Shown: piece by piece, positions 54,951 to 64,000 of the stretch
Layout of the letters: every line of letters starts with the position of its first letter
Numbering within the stretch: the stretch's first letter is position 1
Assembly (NCBI GenBank): GCA_023055355.1
Contig: JALJCS010000024.1
Span: 7,269,501-7,333,500, forward strand
Length of the DNA: 64,000 bases
From: Agelaius tricolor
Lineage: Eukaryota > Chordata > Aves > Passeriformes > Icteridae
Direction of reading: 5' to 3'
Position numbers and translations under genes: made by a program
Notes under the pieces: model-generated
What the model was told of the DNA's origin: nothing
Databases searched by the model: none
The model's input: only the letters and a program-made list of their open reading frames with translations

Positions 54951-57287
54951 GCCCGGGTGTCGCTGCTGCCGCCCCTAGTGCCGCCCCTCTGCGCGGCGTC
55001 CCAGCAGTTCTGGAACGAATTTGCAAGAAAGGCAGTGGGGAAAAATGCCTAACTACGAACAAAACCTTTCCACCTTCTTAAATACGGCAGATAAATAAGT
55101 TAGTCTGAGTTGTAGGCGCATGACTGTCAGTACAATAGCTTTAGGAAACTGTGTCCTTACTCACACGAGTCTTGTCAGACAAAACAGCAGATGTCCTGTT
55201 TGTGTTCCTTACACTTCGTGCACTGTCTGCAGTGGGAGAAGAGTTTTTATTAACAACTACTTTTTAGCCTGCTGTTACTAGCTGCAGTCAGTATTTTTTG
55301 AATGATCACACTAGGTACACCTAAAGGAAACATAATGGTCTGTCTTGCCAATTGTGAAATGCTGATGAGATTTTATTTTATTAAAACATTGTCCTGCCCA
55401 AGTTTTCAAACAACTGGTAGCTGTCTTCTACAGGTTGTGCTGTTACATTTCTTGTGTAACTTGTCTATAAACACGTACCACATTTGAATAGTTAGTGGAA
55501 TTCAAATGTGACAGCTTCATTTGAGCTTTGTAGGGACTTGGCATCAGCTCTGCCTCAACAACTGGCACCCATGCTGAAGAGTCTTTTGCATTACTTCAAG
55601 ACCTGTGTGAGAGATGAGGGAACAGTCTCTCTCCTCTGTGCACTTCCACTTTGCATACTTTATTCTCTTACAGTCCCACTATGAAAAACAAAATAAAGGC
55701 AGACAGAATGAAGCCAGACAGTGTCTCTGCACATTAACATGGATCCTGCAGTGCTGAGTACCAGCTCATTTCCAGAGGCTTTTTGGGAGGTGCTGCTGGT
55801 CAGTCATGTACTCCTGATCTCCAGGGGCTGCCCAGCTGCCCTCTGAAGCTGCTCAGTTACAGGGCTGCAGCAGGAGTGTGCCTCCTGTTTCTGGTCTCTT
55901 TGTTGCTATGAGATAACAAGAGTAGGAGCAGGAAACAAACCACCTCTCTCCCTTGAAAGTAAGCAAATACATGTTATTTTCTTTGGAGCAGAGGGTTTGA
56001 AAATGACATGAAAAGCTAGCATGGATATGTAACAGCATTCCGTACAGAAATGCAGTGTTTGTGGGATGCAGTACAGTTCAACTGTAACTGGTATTTTTGG
56101 TGTTTTATACCCCACAAATAATTGATTCAAATGGTAGACCAGAATGTACGCTGGCAAAAAATCTTGAATGTTTTGTTTTATTTTGCAGTTCTGTGTCAAA
56201 GCTGATGTGTATGTACAAATTATGTTATTTCACATACTTTAACAGCTCTTAATGTGTACATATTAGTGTTTTTGCCAGAAATGTTCTGTGAGATACTTTG
56301 TAGTTATAAAGCTACAAAGTTTTATATCAGTGCAAGTGAATTGGTGTTTTTGTTTCACTGGATATGCTATATGTTTTATAATTTATTACAGGAAAAGAAT
56401 ATTCAGACATGTTTACTTTGGAATTGTGGAAGTTTGTGCCACTTTTGTGCCATATCTCTTCAGCTCCAGGTTTCAAGTCTGCAAAGAAATTAGGAGAAAA
56501 GTTAGCAATTAGATAACTTGATAATTTAGTTTTGAACAGGTCTGTTAACAGTTTGACAATCAACTAATCTCTGCTTAGGGAAAACATTATTTTCATAATT
56601 TTTCTATTTGCCTGTCATGCCATTATTGCAGTAAAACATACTTGGAATGCTGAGGGTTCTTGCAGAAGAGATATATTTGTCCTTTGTCTTGAAGTTTCCT
56701 AGATAAATTTAATGCAATGTTATTTGTCCTGGGTGTAATTAGCATAAAAATTGCGCAGTAATATTCAGGTACTGAGGGAGGGAAGAGGTGATCAAATGAA
56801 GTAATACAGTTTTTCTTTGGTTGGTATTTATTTGTTTTGGGTTTTTAGTGTATAGACACATTAATAACAAAAACCCTTTAATGTTGAATTAGTTCCTAAC
56901 TTTTCACCTACAAAATATATTAATAGCTGAAAGTCTTCATACATCTGGAACATCAGTATTAGAGGAAAGTAACATGTTAGCAGTCTGCTGTTTTGTTTTT
57001 AGAATTGTCAGGTTTTTGAATGACATTTCATTATCAGTGGTTATCATATACAATAAATTCTTGATGTGTAAGGGTCATAGGTTAGGAAGGAAAATGGGTA
57101 AGTTGACTTGTGAACAGAGTTAAAAGGAAAACCTCTCTTAGCAAATGCAGAGTTGTGATGTAAGACAACATTGGGGTTTGCCTCTTCCCAAGAGCAGCCT
57201 AACTGCATTTTCATTGTGTGGTTTTTATAGTGGCATTTAGGATTTTTTTTATAGATTAGAGAGATAGCTGTAAAAAACCTGTTTTTC

Positions 57288-57317
57288 TTCAACATTACAA
57301 TATTCAACATTACAATA
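57288..57317. repeat. 15-bp tandem duplication
   Basis: TTCAACATTACAATA is repeated exactly head to tail in the RGS12 5' UTR intron. Confidence 0.95.
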
Positions 57318-59881
57318 TTAAGTTTTTTCATAACAACTGCTTTTTATTATGCTTTTAAAAGGAGATTATTTATAATCTCATACTCTCTTAATTGTTTCCT
57401 TTGCTCTTGGAAGCTCGTAGCACAGATTTAGGTGCCAGATACTATTGGACTTTATGGTAGCCAGGTTAACAGCACAGATTCAGAGGGTACCCAGGGGTCA
57501 CATTAGGCTATTCTCCAGACAGCTGAAAACAGAAATATTCATTATAAGGCAAAATAGAACCTGTGTGTATTCATGCTCCTAGATAGAAGGTTTTTATTTA
57601 CTGTTGGACATTTGTTATTTCTATATTTTTTTGAGAACCATATCTTAAAATATTTAATGATTATTTTCAAAAAGTACTAGACCTAATTAGAGATAGCTGA
57701 ATGCACAGTGACCTCTTGATTCCCAAGTTTATCTCCATCAGGAAAGGGTCAAACAACATTTAAGATATGAGACAGGATGCCAATTGATGGGGCTTTCTTG
57801 CAGCAATGTAGGAGTTAAGTTTGGTAAAATGTTTGCAAAGCACTTCTTATGTTATGATTTCCATTTAAAGGTTAAGTGTGAAGTTTCATTACTTCTTCAA
57901 GCCAAGGTGTTTTTTTTTTTGTCTCAAATTATAGGAAAAGTATCATTAATTAAACTGGCTAATTGCTATATTAAAACAATTTGCAAAAATCATTCTACAC
58001 TGAATAGTCACAGCTGCACCATGGAGACATAAAAACCTGATGTCCCTTTGTTAAAAAAATCCCCAAAAAATAAAACACCAAAAAGTAAGGCCAACTGGAT
58101 CTCTTCTGGTATCTTGAAATCTGTCCTATATTGGGTTTGGAAGGGTTTTGTGGGAATTACATCCTTCAGTTGAGTATCTAGCAGAATATTTGAGAAACAG
58201 CAGTGGTTTCTTAAATTTGGTAATCAAGGAGCTCGTATGTAGATAAGTAATTACGACTATAATTCTAAATTGTATTTTAGTTTTGGTTTGGTTTTTAATT
58301 GGTAAAACTTCTGAAGTAATTGCCCTGTTTGTTCTAAGCCAGGCAGAAATACTGTGGAAGTAGTGTGCTGTGGATTTATTCACATTCTGAGTGTGGGTTT
58401 TTTATTGTTTCTGTAGCTGAGAGCAATGTCAGTAGGATTTCTTGGTCATTTTTGACCATGCAAGTAGTGAGTAGGACACCACTAAGTTAGCATTTTAGAT
58501 ATGATAAAGAAATGTGTTGTCTGTGAGTGTATGTATGTTTATATCTTTCTGTGAATGTATTTATCTAAAATGTTGCCTGCTTTTGCCCACATATACTAGA
58601 TACTTGCTTTCAAGTAAGTTTTACAGTTTAAGTATGTTACAGTGTGACTGAGTTAAGATAAGCCTGTGGACCAACTCAGGGTAATTATTGTCAGATTAGT
58701 TCTCACTTGCCCAGATGGAATTTATTGCAATTTTATGTAGCTGTAGTCCCATGGGTTTTTCTGTCAGTCATCCTCCAGACCTTGGAAGTGAGGGTTCATA
58801 GAGTGCAACAAGGGGATAGTTTCAAAAGTTGAACAAGTTGTCAGTTCTTTTATTTGTATTAGTCATTTTCATGCATTTTAACCTGCTTAGTGGGGGGAAC
58901 CTCTCTAAAACAATGGAATTTGCCCACGTTTATTTAGAACAAGACATCCAGACTTCAGTGCTGACATCAAAATGTAGTGAAATATTCTACTTCTTGCTGT
59001 TCATACAAAGCTGTTACATGTTAATTGCAAAGTCATGTCTAGATTAATACTGGCAGCATGTGTCTTTTTCACTCCTTTTTTTTTCTTTTTTTTTTGAATG
59101 TTTAAGCTAAACTAAAACACATGGATGTTGGAATGATGGTTTGAAAATGCATTTTTAGAGTGTTTGCTATCTGACAAATTGTTTTGAGTAGATTAATTGA
59201 TGGGTGTAACAGTAAATCTGATCTTGGATCCCTTTGGTCTGATACATGACTAAATGCCCACTTGTCATTGCATATGTAAGGAAGTTGGTCACATACTTAT
59301 TTTAAGCTGCCTTTACAGTCAGTGGAGAGATACGGGCAACTCTAGGGGTAATAAATCTCTTTTACATGATACATATGGTACCTGCTTCTGTACACTGTGG
59401 AAAGGGGGTGAGGTATAGCTGAGTAGGTGAGCATGAGCTCTCCTTTTTGTTTTGCTAGGATGTATGAGCTTAAATAAGGATTTTCTCTATGCTGTAAAAT
59501 GCAGTGGTAGTATAATGGTGCAGTAAGCCAGAAGGAAATTGAATAATAAGCAATGGGGGGGAGTTGGGGAAGACATAACATGCTTAGTATAAAAAACACT
59601 GACTGTACATCAAGAGACTTGGATCCTGTTCTTTGCCATTCTGTCATGTTGTCATCTTGGACAGCCACTTTATTTACATTTGCAACTCCTTTCTTATCAC
59701 TAAAATGAACACCGCGGTACTTGTTCTTTTCAAGCTGTTTTGAGTGTTTTGTTAATTCTCTGGCAATAGTTTTTGGTGAGTTCACTAGCAATTTTTTCTC
59801 AACAGTAAAAGGAATACTTGGTGCTAAAAAACCTGAAATATGATGAGAATTAAAATGTCCTTTCTTTCTTTCTTTCTTTAG

Positions 59882-59975
59882 ATCTTCATCAGATGGAGTG
59901 ATACTCTTGAAACATGACAAAAAACTGGACTAAATAAAAGTTTTCCTATTTTAGGAAAAAAAAAAAAAATCCAAA
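59882..59975 (+). other. RGS12: RGS12 5' UTR segment of the first coding exon
   Basis: The exon most likely starts after the strong tract (TTTC)n-TTTAG ending at 59881. A second AG at 59953-59954 (TTTTCCTATTTTAG) is possible. An in-frame TAG at 59952-59954 closes the frame upstream of the ATG if the longer form is used. A run of 14 A (59956-59969) ends six bases before the start codon. Confidence 0.6.
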
Positions 59976-61832
59976 ATGTACAGACCAGGAGAAACGGTCA
60001 AGCGTCGGCTCAACATGCACGCTCCTCCACGGATAAGAAGCGTGGAAGTTGCTCGAGGAAGAGCAGGTTATGGCTTTACCCTTTCTGGACAAGCCCCTTG
60101 TGTTCTTAGTTGTGTGATGAAAGGAAGCCCTGCAGATTATGTTGGACTTAAAGCAGGAGATCAGATATTTGCAGTTAATGAAATCAATGTGAAAAAAGCC
60201 TCGCATGAAGATGTAGTGAAACTTATAGGGAAATGTTCTGGAGTCCTGCACATGGTCATTGCTGAAGGGATGAGTCATATGGATTCATGTTCAAGCGATG
60301 AAGAAGTTGGTTTTTATGATGGGAAGGGGTGGCTGAAACCCAAACCTGACTCTAAAGCTCTGGGTATAAACAGAGCTGAGAAAGTTGTCGAAGAAATGCA
60401 GTCTGGTGGAATTTTCAACATGATCTTTGAGAATCCTGCTCTTTGTGCTGGTAACTCAGATCATTCTGCACCGAAACAAAGATCATTTCCAGTTTCTGCT
60501 GCTATGAAATTTGAAACTGGCAATGAAAGTGTAAGCAATCCAAACCTACTGTCAAAGGAAGAAATAGCCAAAGTTCTGAATGATGATTCAGTTTTTAGAG
60601 TTGGACTGGAGAGTGCAGAAGACTTTGGGTTAGATGCAAGCATTTTGAATGTTGCCATGATTGTAGGTTACTTAGGCTCCATTGAACTTCCTTCAACAAC
60701 TGCAAATTTGGAAACAGAGAGTTTGCAGGCCATTCGTGGGTGCATGAGACGTCTGCGGGCAGAGCAGAAAATCCATTCCCTGGTGATGATGAAGATAATG
60801 CATGACTGTATTCAGCTCTGCAGTGACAAATCAGGTGTTGTGGCAGAATATCCTGCAGAGAAACTGGCATTCAGTGCTGTTTGCCCAGATGATAGAAGAT
60901 TCTTTGGACTAGTTACAATGCAGACAAATGATGATGCAAGCTTGGCTCAGGAAGATGAAGGGGTCCTGAGGACATCTTGCCATGTTTTTATGGTGGATCC
61001 TGAATTATTTCATCATAAAATTCACCAGGGTATAGCAAGACGTTTTGGACTGGAATGCACAGCAGATCCAGATACAAATGGCTGTCTGGAGTTTCCAACA
61101 TCATCTCTCCCTGTCCTGCAGTTTGTTTCTGTCCTGTACAGGGATATGGGGGAGCTGATTGAGGGAATGCGAGCGAGGGCTTTCCTCGATGGCGATGCAG
61201 ATGCTCATCAGAATAATAGTACCAGCAGTAACAGTGACAGTGGGATTGGAAATTTCAACCAAGAAGAAAAGAATAATAGAGTTCTGGTGGTTGATTTAGG
61301 GACTAATCCAAGTAAACACATTCCTAGCAGCATTTGGGAGAATCCAGTAGGAAGGGGACAGAATCAGCCTGCTTCCCATTGGAATGGCTTCTGTCATGAG
61401 CAGGAGGGAAACATCCCTTTAGAAGTAATTCAGAATGATAAGTCCCAAAATGTAAGCAAACACTTGAGCCCTTCTGCTCGTATTGAAGTTCCGTTGGTTT
61501 CCTCCCGAAATTCAGTACCCCCATCCAAGAAAAACGCTGCAGGCCTGGGCAATCAGCGGTGGCTGCCTGTGCACGTTTTGCAGGAGTGGCAGCACGGCAA
61601 TGCCAGCGACCAGGAGTCGTACACGGACTCCACAGATGGCTGGTCCAGTGTGAACTGTGGCACCCTTCCCCCCCCAATGAGTAAGATTCCAGCTGACAGA
61701 TACAGAGTCGACGGCAGCTTTGGTCAGCCACAGCTAAAGTCTCACAAAAGTGAATGGTCCAAGAAGATGTTCTGCATTCAGAACAAATTTGGCCCTCCGC
61801 ACAGTATCAGGAAATCTAAAGAAGATAAAAAG
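59976..61832 (+). CDS. RGS12: RGS12, first coding exon (PDZ and PTB domains), gene continues off the window
   Basis: Encodes residues 1-619 of RGS12, a G-alpha(i/o) GTPase-activating protein and scaffold. It is identified by near-identity to mammalian RGS12 over long blocks. Residues 20-97 are the PDZ domain with the GYGFTL ligand-binding loop at 31-36. Residues about 224-400 are the PTB domain (ILNVAMIVGYLGSIELP ... YRDMGELIEGMRARAFLDGD). A conserved Asn/Ser-rich segment (HQNNSTSSNSDSGIGNF) follows, and the end contains SYTDSTDGWSS and NCGTLPPPMSKIPADRYRV. The start MYRPGE replaces the mammalian MFRAGE, with A at -3. The exon ends in AAG|GTAAGA at 61832/61833 in phase 0 (KEDKK), as in mammals; the open frame beyond is intron. 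The RGS, tandem Ras-binding and GoLoco regions must lie further right. The protein is cytosolic and membrane-associated in known species. Confidence 0.97.
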
Positions 61833-62779
61833 GTAAGAATATGCCGGTGTTGGTTCTTAACAGTATCAAAAACCCCCACACCCAAACCCATCTGCCTATG
61901 GTACTTTTACACAGTAATATTTGCATATTAAAATTGAAAGGTGTATTATATAATTTGCAAAATTTCAGGTGAAGAAAATAATACATTCTGCTCTCGTCTG
62001 CAGAGGCGTTTCATATTCCTCTTTAATTGAGTGCAGCTCTGGAATTGTACTTCTGCTGGAAGTGTTGTCTGTTAGGGCTTTCTCACTTTTCTTCTTGCCT
62101 CTTCATTGTTTCCAAATGTCTCAGTGGCACTGAAATGAAAAGGAGGCATGACATTTTAGCAACTTCAGTTTCTTCTGACCTTCAGCTGCAAAAGAATGGA
62201 GAGTCTGCATCTTTTGTCTGGTTCCTTTTTGTAGAAGGCTTGCTTGCAAATGTTGTTATTTTAGTGCCATCTATTTTTATAGAGATGTAGTCTAATCATT
62301 AGTCAAAAACCTGGATTATACACTTTTAAGTGAATAAAAGTATTGTTTTATTACAAACTTCACTCCAGCAAACCTCTCAATACAAGTAGCATTAAAAACC
62401 AACATAAAAAACTGGTAGTGGTAGGTCACAAATCTAACATTCTGCCAGCAAGCCTGTAATTCAAATTTTATTCCAACTTGCCGTTTCTTCTTGTTTTGTC
62501 TACTATTAGACAAAATGAGGAGACTTAAAAAACAAAACAAGGTGTGGGAAGAGTGTTCAGGATGATTACATACCCTTTGTGACACACATTTTGCTGTTGA
62601 GGGAGCTAATCTCAGGGGAGTCTGTTGTTGATAACTGGAATTCTGGTGAAGTGGAGGCCATTGTTCTGATTCTGAAAGGATCAGCAGCAGTTTTGTATCT
62701 GAAATGTTTGCTGACTCCAGGGAAAGACAGAATCTTATACTGCAAATTAGCCTTCAGGAAGCTTTGTCATTCCAGGCTT

Positions 62780-62860
62780 AGTGTTCACCTTAACAATACA
62801 CCAGTGTATAACTATTATACCTACTAGTTTGTTTGTTTTTATTTTCAGCACAAAAAGCAT
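62780..62860 (+). repeat. Inverted repeat, left arm
   Basis: Aligns without gaps to the reverse complement of 63166-63246, with 73 of 81 positions identical. It includes AACAATACACCAGTGTATAA and a TTTTTATTTTCAG acceptor-like stretch at 62836-62848. Weaker similarity extends on both sides. Confidence 0.92.
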
Positions 62861-63165
62861 AAAAAAGACTGTATGTGAAAGTTTTGTGTATTGCTTGTGT
62901 TATTGTTTCAGATGTCCGTTATGCTATCCAAATCTCTTCTAAAAAAAAAAAGTGGTTTTTTCTCACCTGATTAAAAATATAGAACTACGATCAAGTGGAT
63001 GACAGTAGAGGTTCATTAGTTGTTTCATGCTGTTAGAAACAAAACCTTTCTGGGGATTAGGCTGCAGAACTTAAGAGCATTTTGGGTTTGGTATGGAAAG
63101 AGAAAATATTTTTTATTGCTTTTCCTGCACTGTAAAGCAAGCAGCTTTTGTGTACGTTTTATTGT

Positions 63166-63246
63166 ATGCTTTTTCCGCTGAAAATAAAAAGAAATAAACT
63201 AGTATATATAATAGTTATACACTAGTGTATTGTTAAGGTAAACACT
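63166..63246 (-). repeat. Inverted repeat, right arm
   Basis: Mirror copy of 62780-62860, separated by a 305-bp spacer. A transcript across the region could fold into a long stem. The origin (inverted duplication or terminal repeats of a small element) is not resolved. Confidence 0.92.
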
Positions 63247-64000
63247 GCTACAGGCAGCAATGTTTTCCAGAGCCACAATAAAATTAAATTTCAAGTGTTC
63301 TTAAATTCAAGGGGATTCACACTTTCAATAGCCAAACAGAAACACTAAATTTGTAAACATTGCCCCCCCAAACCACTTAAGACTCAATTCTACCTCTGCC
63401 CTGAAGTCTTTACTGATGGACCAAGGAAAAGGCCTCTTTATGTGCAGCACCTGGTGCAGGTGCCTGGTGGATGTTGGTCCAAGTGCTGCATTGGATGCTG
63501 CTGAAATTCCTTCAGGGTCTCTGTATTAAGTTTGTGTCTGCAGTGCTGTCCATGAGAGCAATATGGATTAGATATTTTTCAGAAACACTATTTCATGGAA
63601 GTCAGTATTATACTAATTAAAATCTCATAGAAAATTTTACACTTTGAGATGAAAGATGCTCGACATGTGGCTAAAGAGTAATAATATTTCACCTACTGTA
63701 TCATTCAGATCATCATAAACCAACACTAAGTATGTCAATCTTCCCTTTTAAGTCTATCTGATAATAAAATAGACATTCTGTTCTTTGATTAATGACAAAT
63801 TTGTTTGCAAGACACATTTTAAATGTTCCTACATGGCTTTAGCATTTAATCTCTTCATTAAAGCTACAGACCCTCTTTTGCATTTTAATGTTATTTTTCA
63901 GTATTACTGAAGGGTGTTGAAACTGATGAGAGAAGCTCATAAAGATTATTTGGAGTAATTCACAGAGATGAAGTTGTACAATGTTCTCATCTTAAATCTT

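Larger units (their letters stand above)
53440..55050. promoter_or_regulatory. RGS12: CpG-island promoter of RGS12
   Basis: Very GC- and CpG-rich block of about 1.6 kb, bounded sharply by AT-rich DNA. It holds a strong splice donor (GAG|GTGAGT) at 54208, two ZNF143/THAP11-like modules at 53928-54013 and GC boxes. It is the only island between the MSANTD1 end and the RGS12 PDZ exon, 5.8 kb ahead of that exon in the same direction. The facing modules suit a dispersed-start and possibly bidirectional promoter. The exact start site cannot be read from sequence. Confidence 0.8.
54208..59881 (+). other. RGS12: RGS12 first intron (5' UTR intron)
   Basis: GT-AG intron of about 5.7 kb between the inferred non-coding exon and the PDZ/PTB exon. 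After the CpG island it is AT-rich, with a 15-bp tandem duplication at 57288-57317 and no recognised mobile element. The 3' end is a long (TTTC)n pyrimidine tract. An alternative acceptor at 59953-59954 would lengthen it by 73 bp. Confidence 0.65.
61833..64000 (+). other. RGS12: RGS12 intron (start), continues off the window
   Basis: Begins GTAAGAATATG. It is AT-rich and non-coding, with an 81-bp inverted repeat (62780-62860 and 63166-63246). I found no match to the next mammalian RGS12 exon (GSKFGRG...), so the intron runs past the end. Confidence 0.85.

Noticed and set aside
53684..55081. Long open frames of up to 373 codons on both strands in the RGS12 CpG island
   Set aside because: They are rich in Arg, Pro, Gly and Ala on both strands and cross the ~20-bp repeat. 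High GC removes stop codons; there is no domain and no conserved sequence.
59955..61832. RGS12 exon as a processed retrocopy because of the adjacent A run
   Set aside because: The A run is on the 5' side, not the 3' side. The exon ends in a functional donor and the frame is intact over 619 codons.
61833..61931. Extension of the RGS12 exon to the stop at 61931
   Set aside because: A consensus donor AAG|GTAAGA at 61832/61833 coincides with the known mammalian exon end (KEDKK). The 32 further residues are intron read-through.

Overview
This is vertebrate nuclear DNA and almost certainly from a bird. It has long AT-rich introns with GT-AG splice sites, two CpG islands and several CR1-type LINE fragments with the (ATTCTRTG)n 3' end typical of avian genomes. 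It contains two genes that can be identified from their proteins, both on the + strand. MSANTD1 is complete in its coding part (three coding exons at 21433-21686, 31477-31761 and 40418-40658, 259 codons). RGS12 is represented only by its 5' part: a probable non-coding first exon ending at 54207 and the large first coding exon 59976-61832 with the PDZ and PTB domains. In mammals the order HTT-MSANTD1-RGS12 is found on human chromosome 4p16.3. The window therefore covers the bird counterpart of that block, downstream of where HTT should lie; no HTT coding sequence is visible.

Layout: 1-13.3 kb is gene-poor, with small tandem duplications and CR1 remnants. 13.3-14.1 kb is a CpG island with an internal ~30-bp tandem repeat and may be a distal promoter for MSANTD1. 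14.1-21.4 kb is AT-rich and non-coding, with a pre-miRNA-sized hairpin at 20.0 kb and an RFX X-box/CRE-like cluster at 21.2 kb just before the first MSANTD1 coding exon. 21.4-41.5 kb is MSANTD1 with two phase-2 introns; its 3' end carries a 141-bp tandem duplication that includes the polyadenylation signal. 41.7-53.4 kb is intergenic and holds a CR1 element at 45.3-47.0 kb interrupted by a second CR1 in the opposite orientation, plus an unexplained exon-like segment at 47.9-48.05 kb. 53.45-55.05 kb is the RGS12 CpG-island promoter, with two facing ZNF143/THAP11-like modules. 54.2-59.9 kb is the first RGS12 intron, followed by the PDZ/PTB exon. From 61.8 kb to the end is the next intron, which contains an 81-bp, about 90 % identical inverted repeat.

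MSANTD1 is a putative nuclear DNA-binding protein. RGS12 is a signalling scaffold and GTPase-activating protein whose RGS, Ras-binding and GoLoco parts must lie beyond the right edge. Nothing indicates that the two genes act in one pathway; they are simply linked neighbours. I saw no prokaryotic features, tRNA or rRNA genes, CRISPR array or intact endogenous retrovirus.
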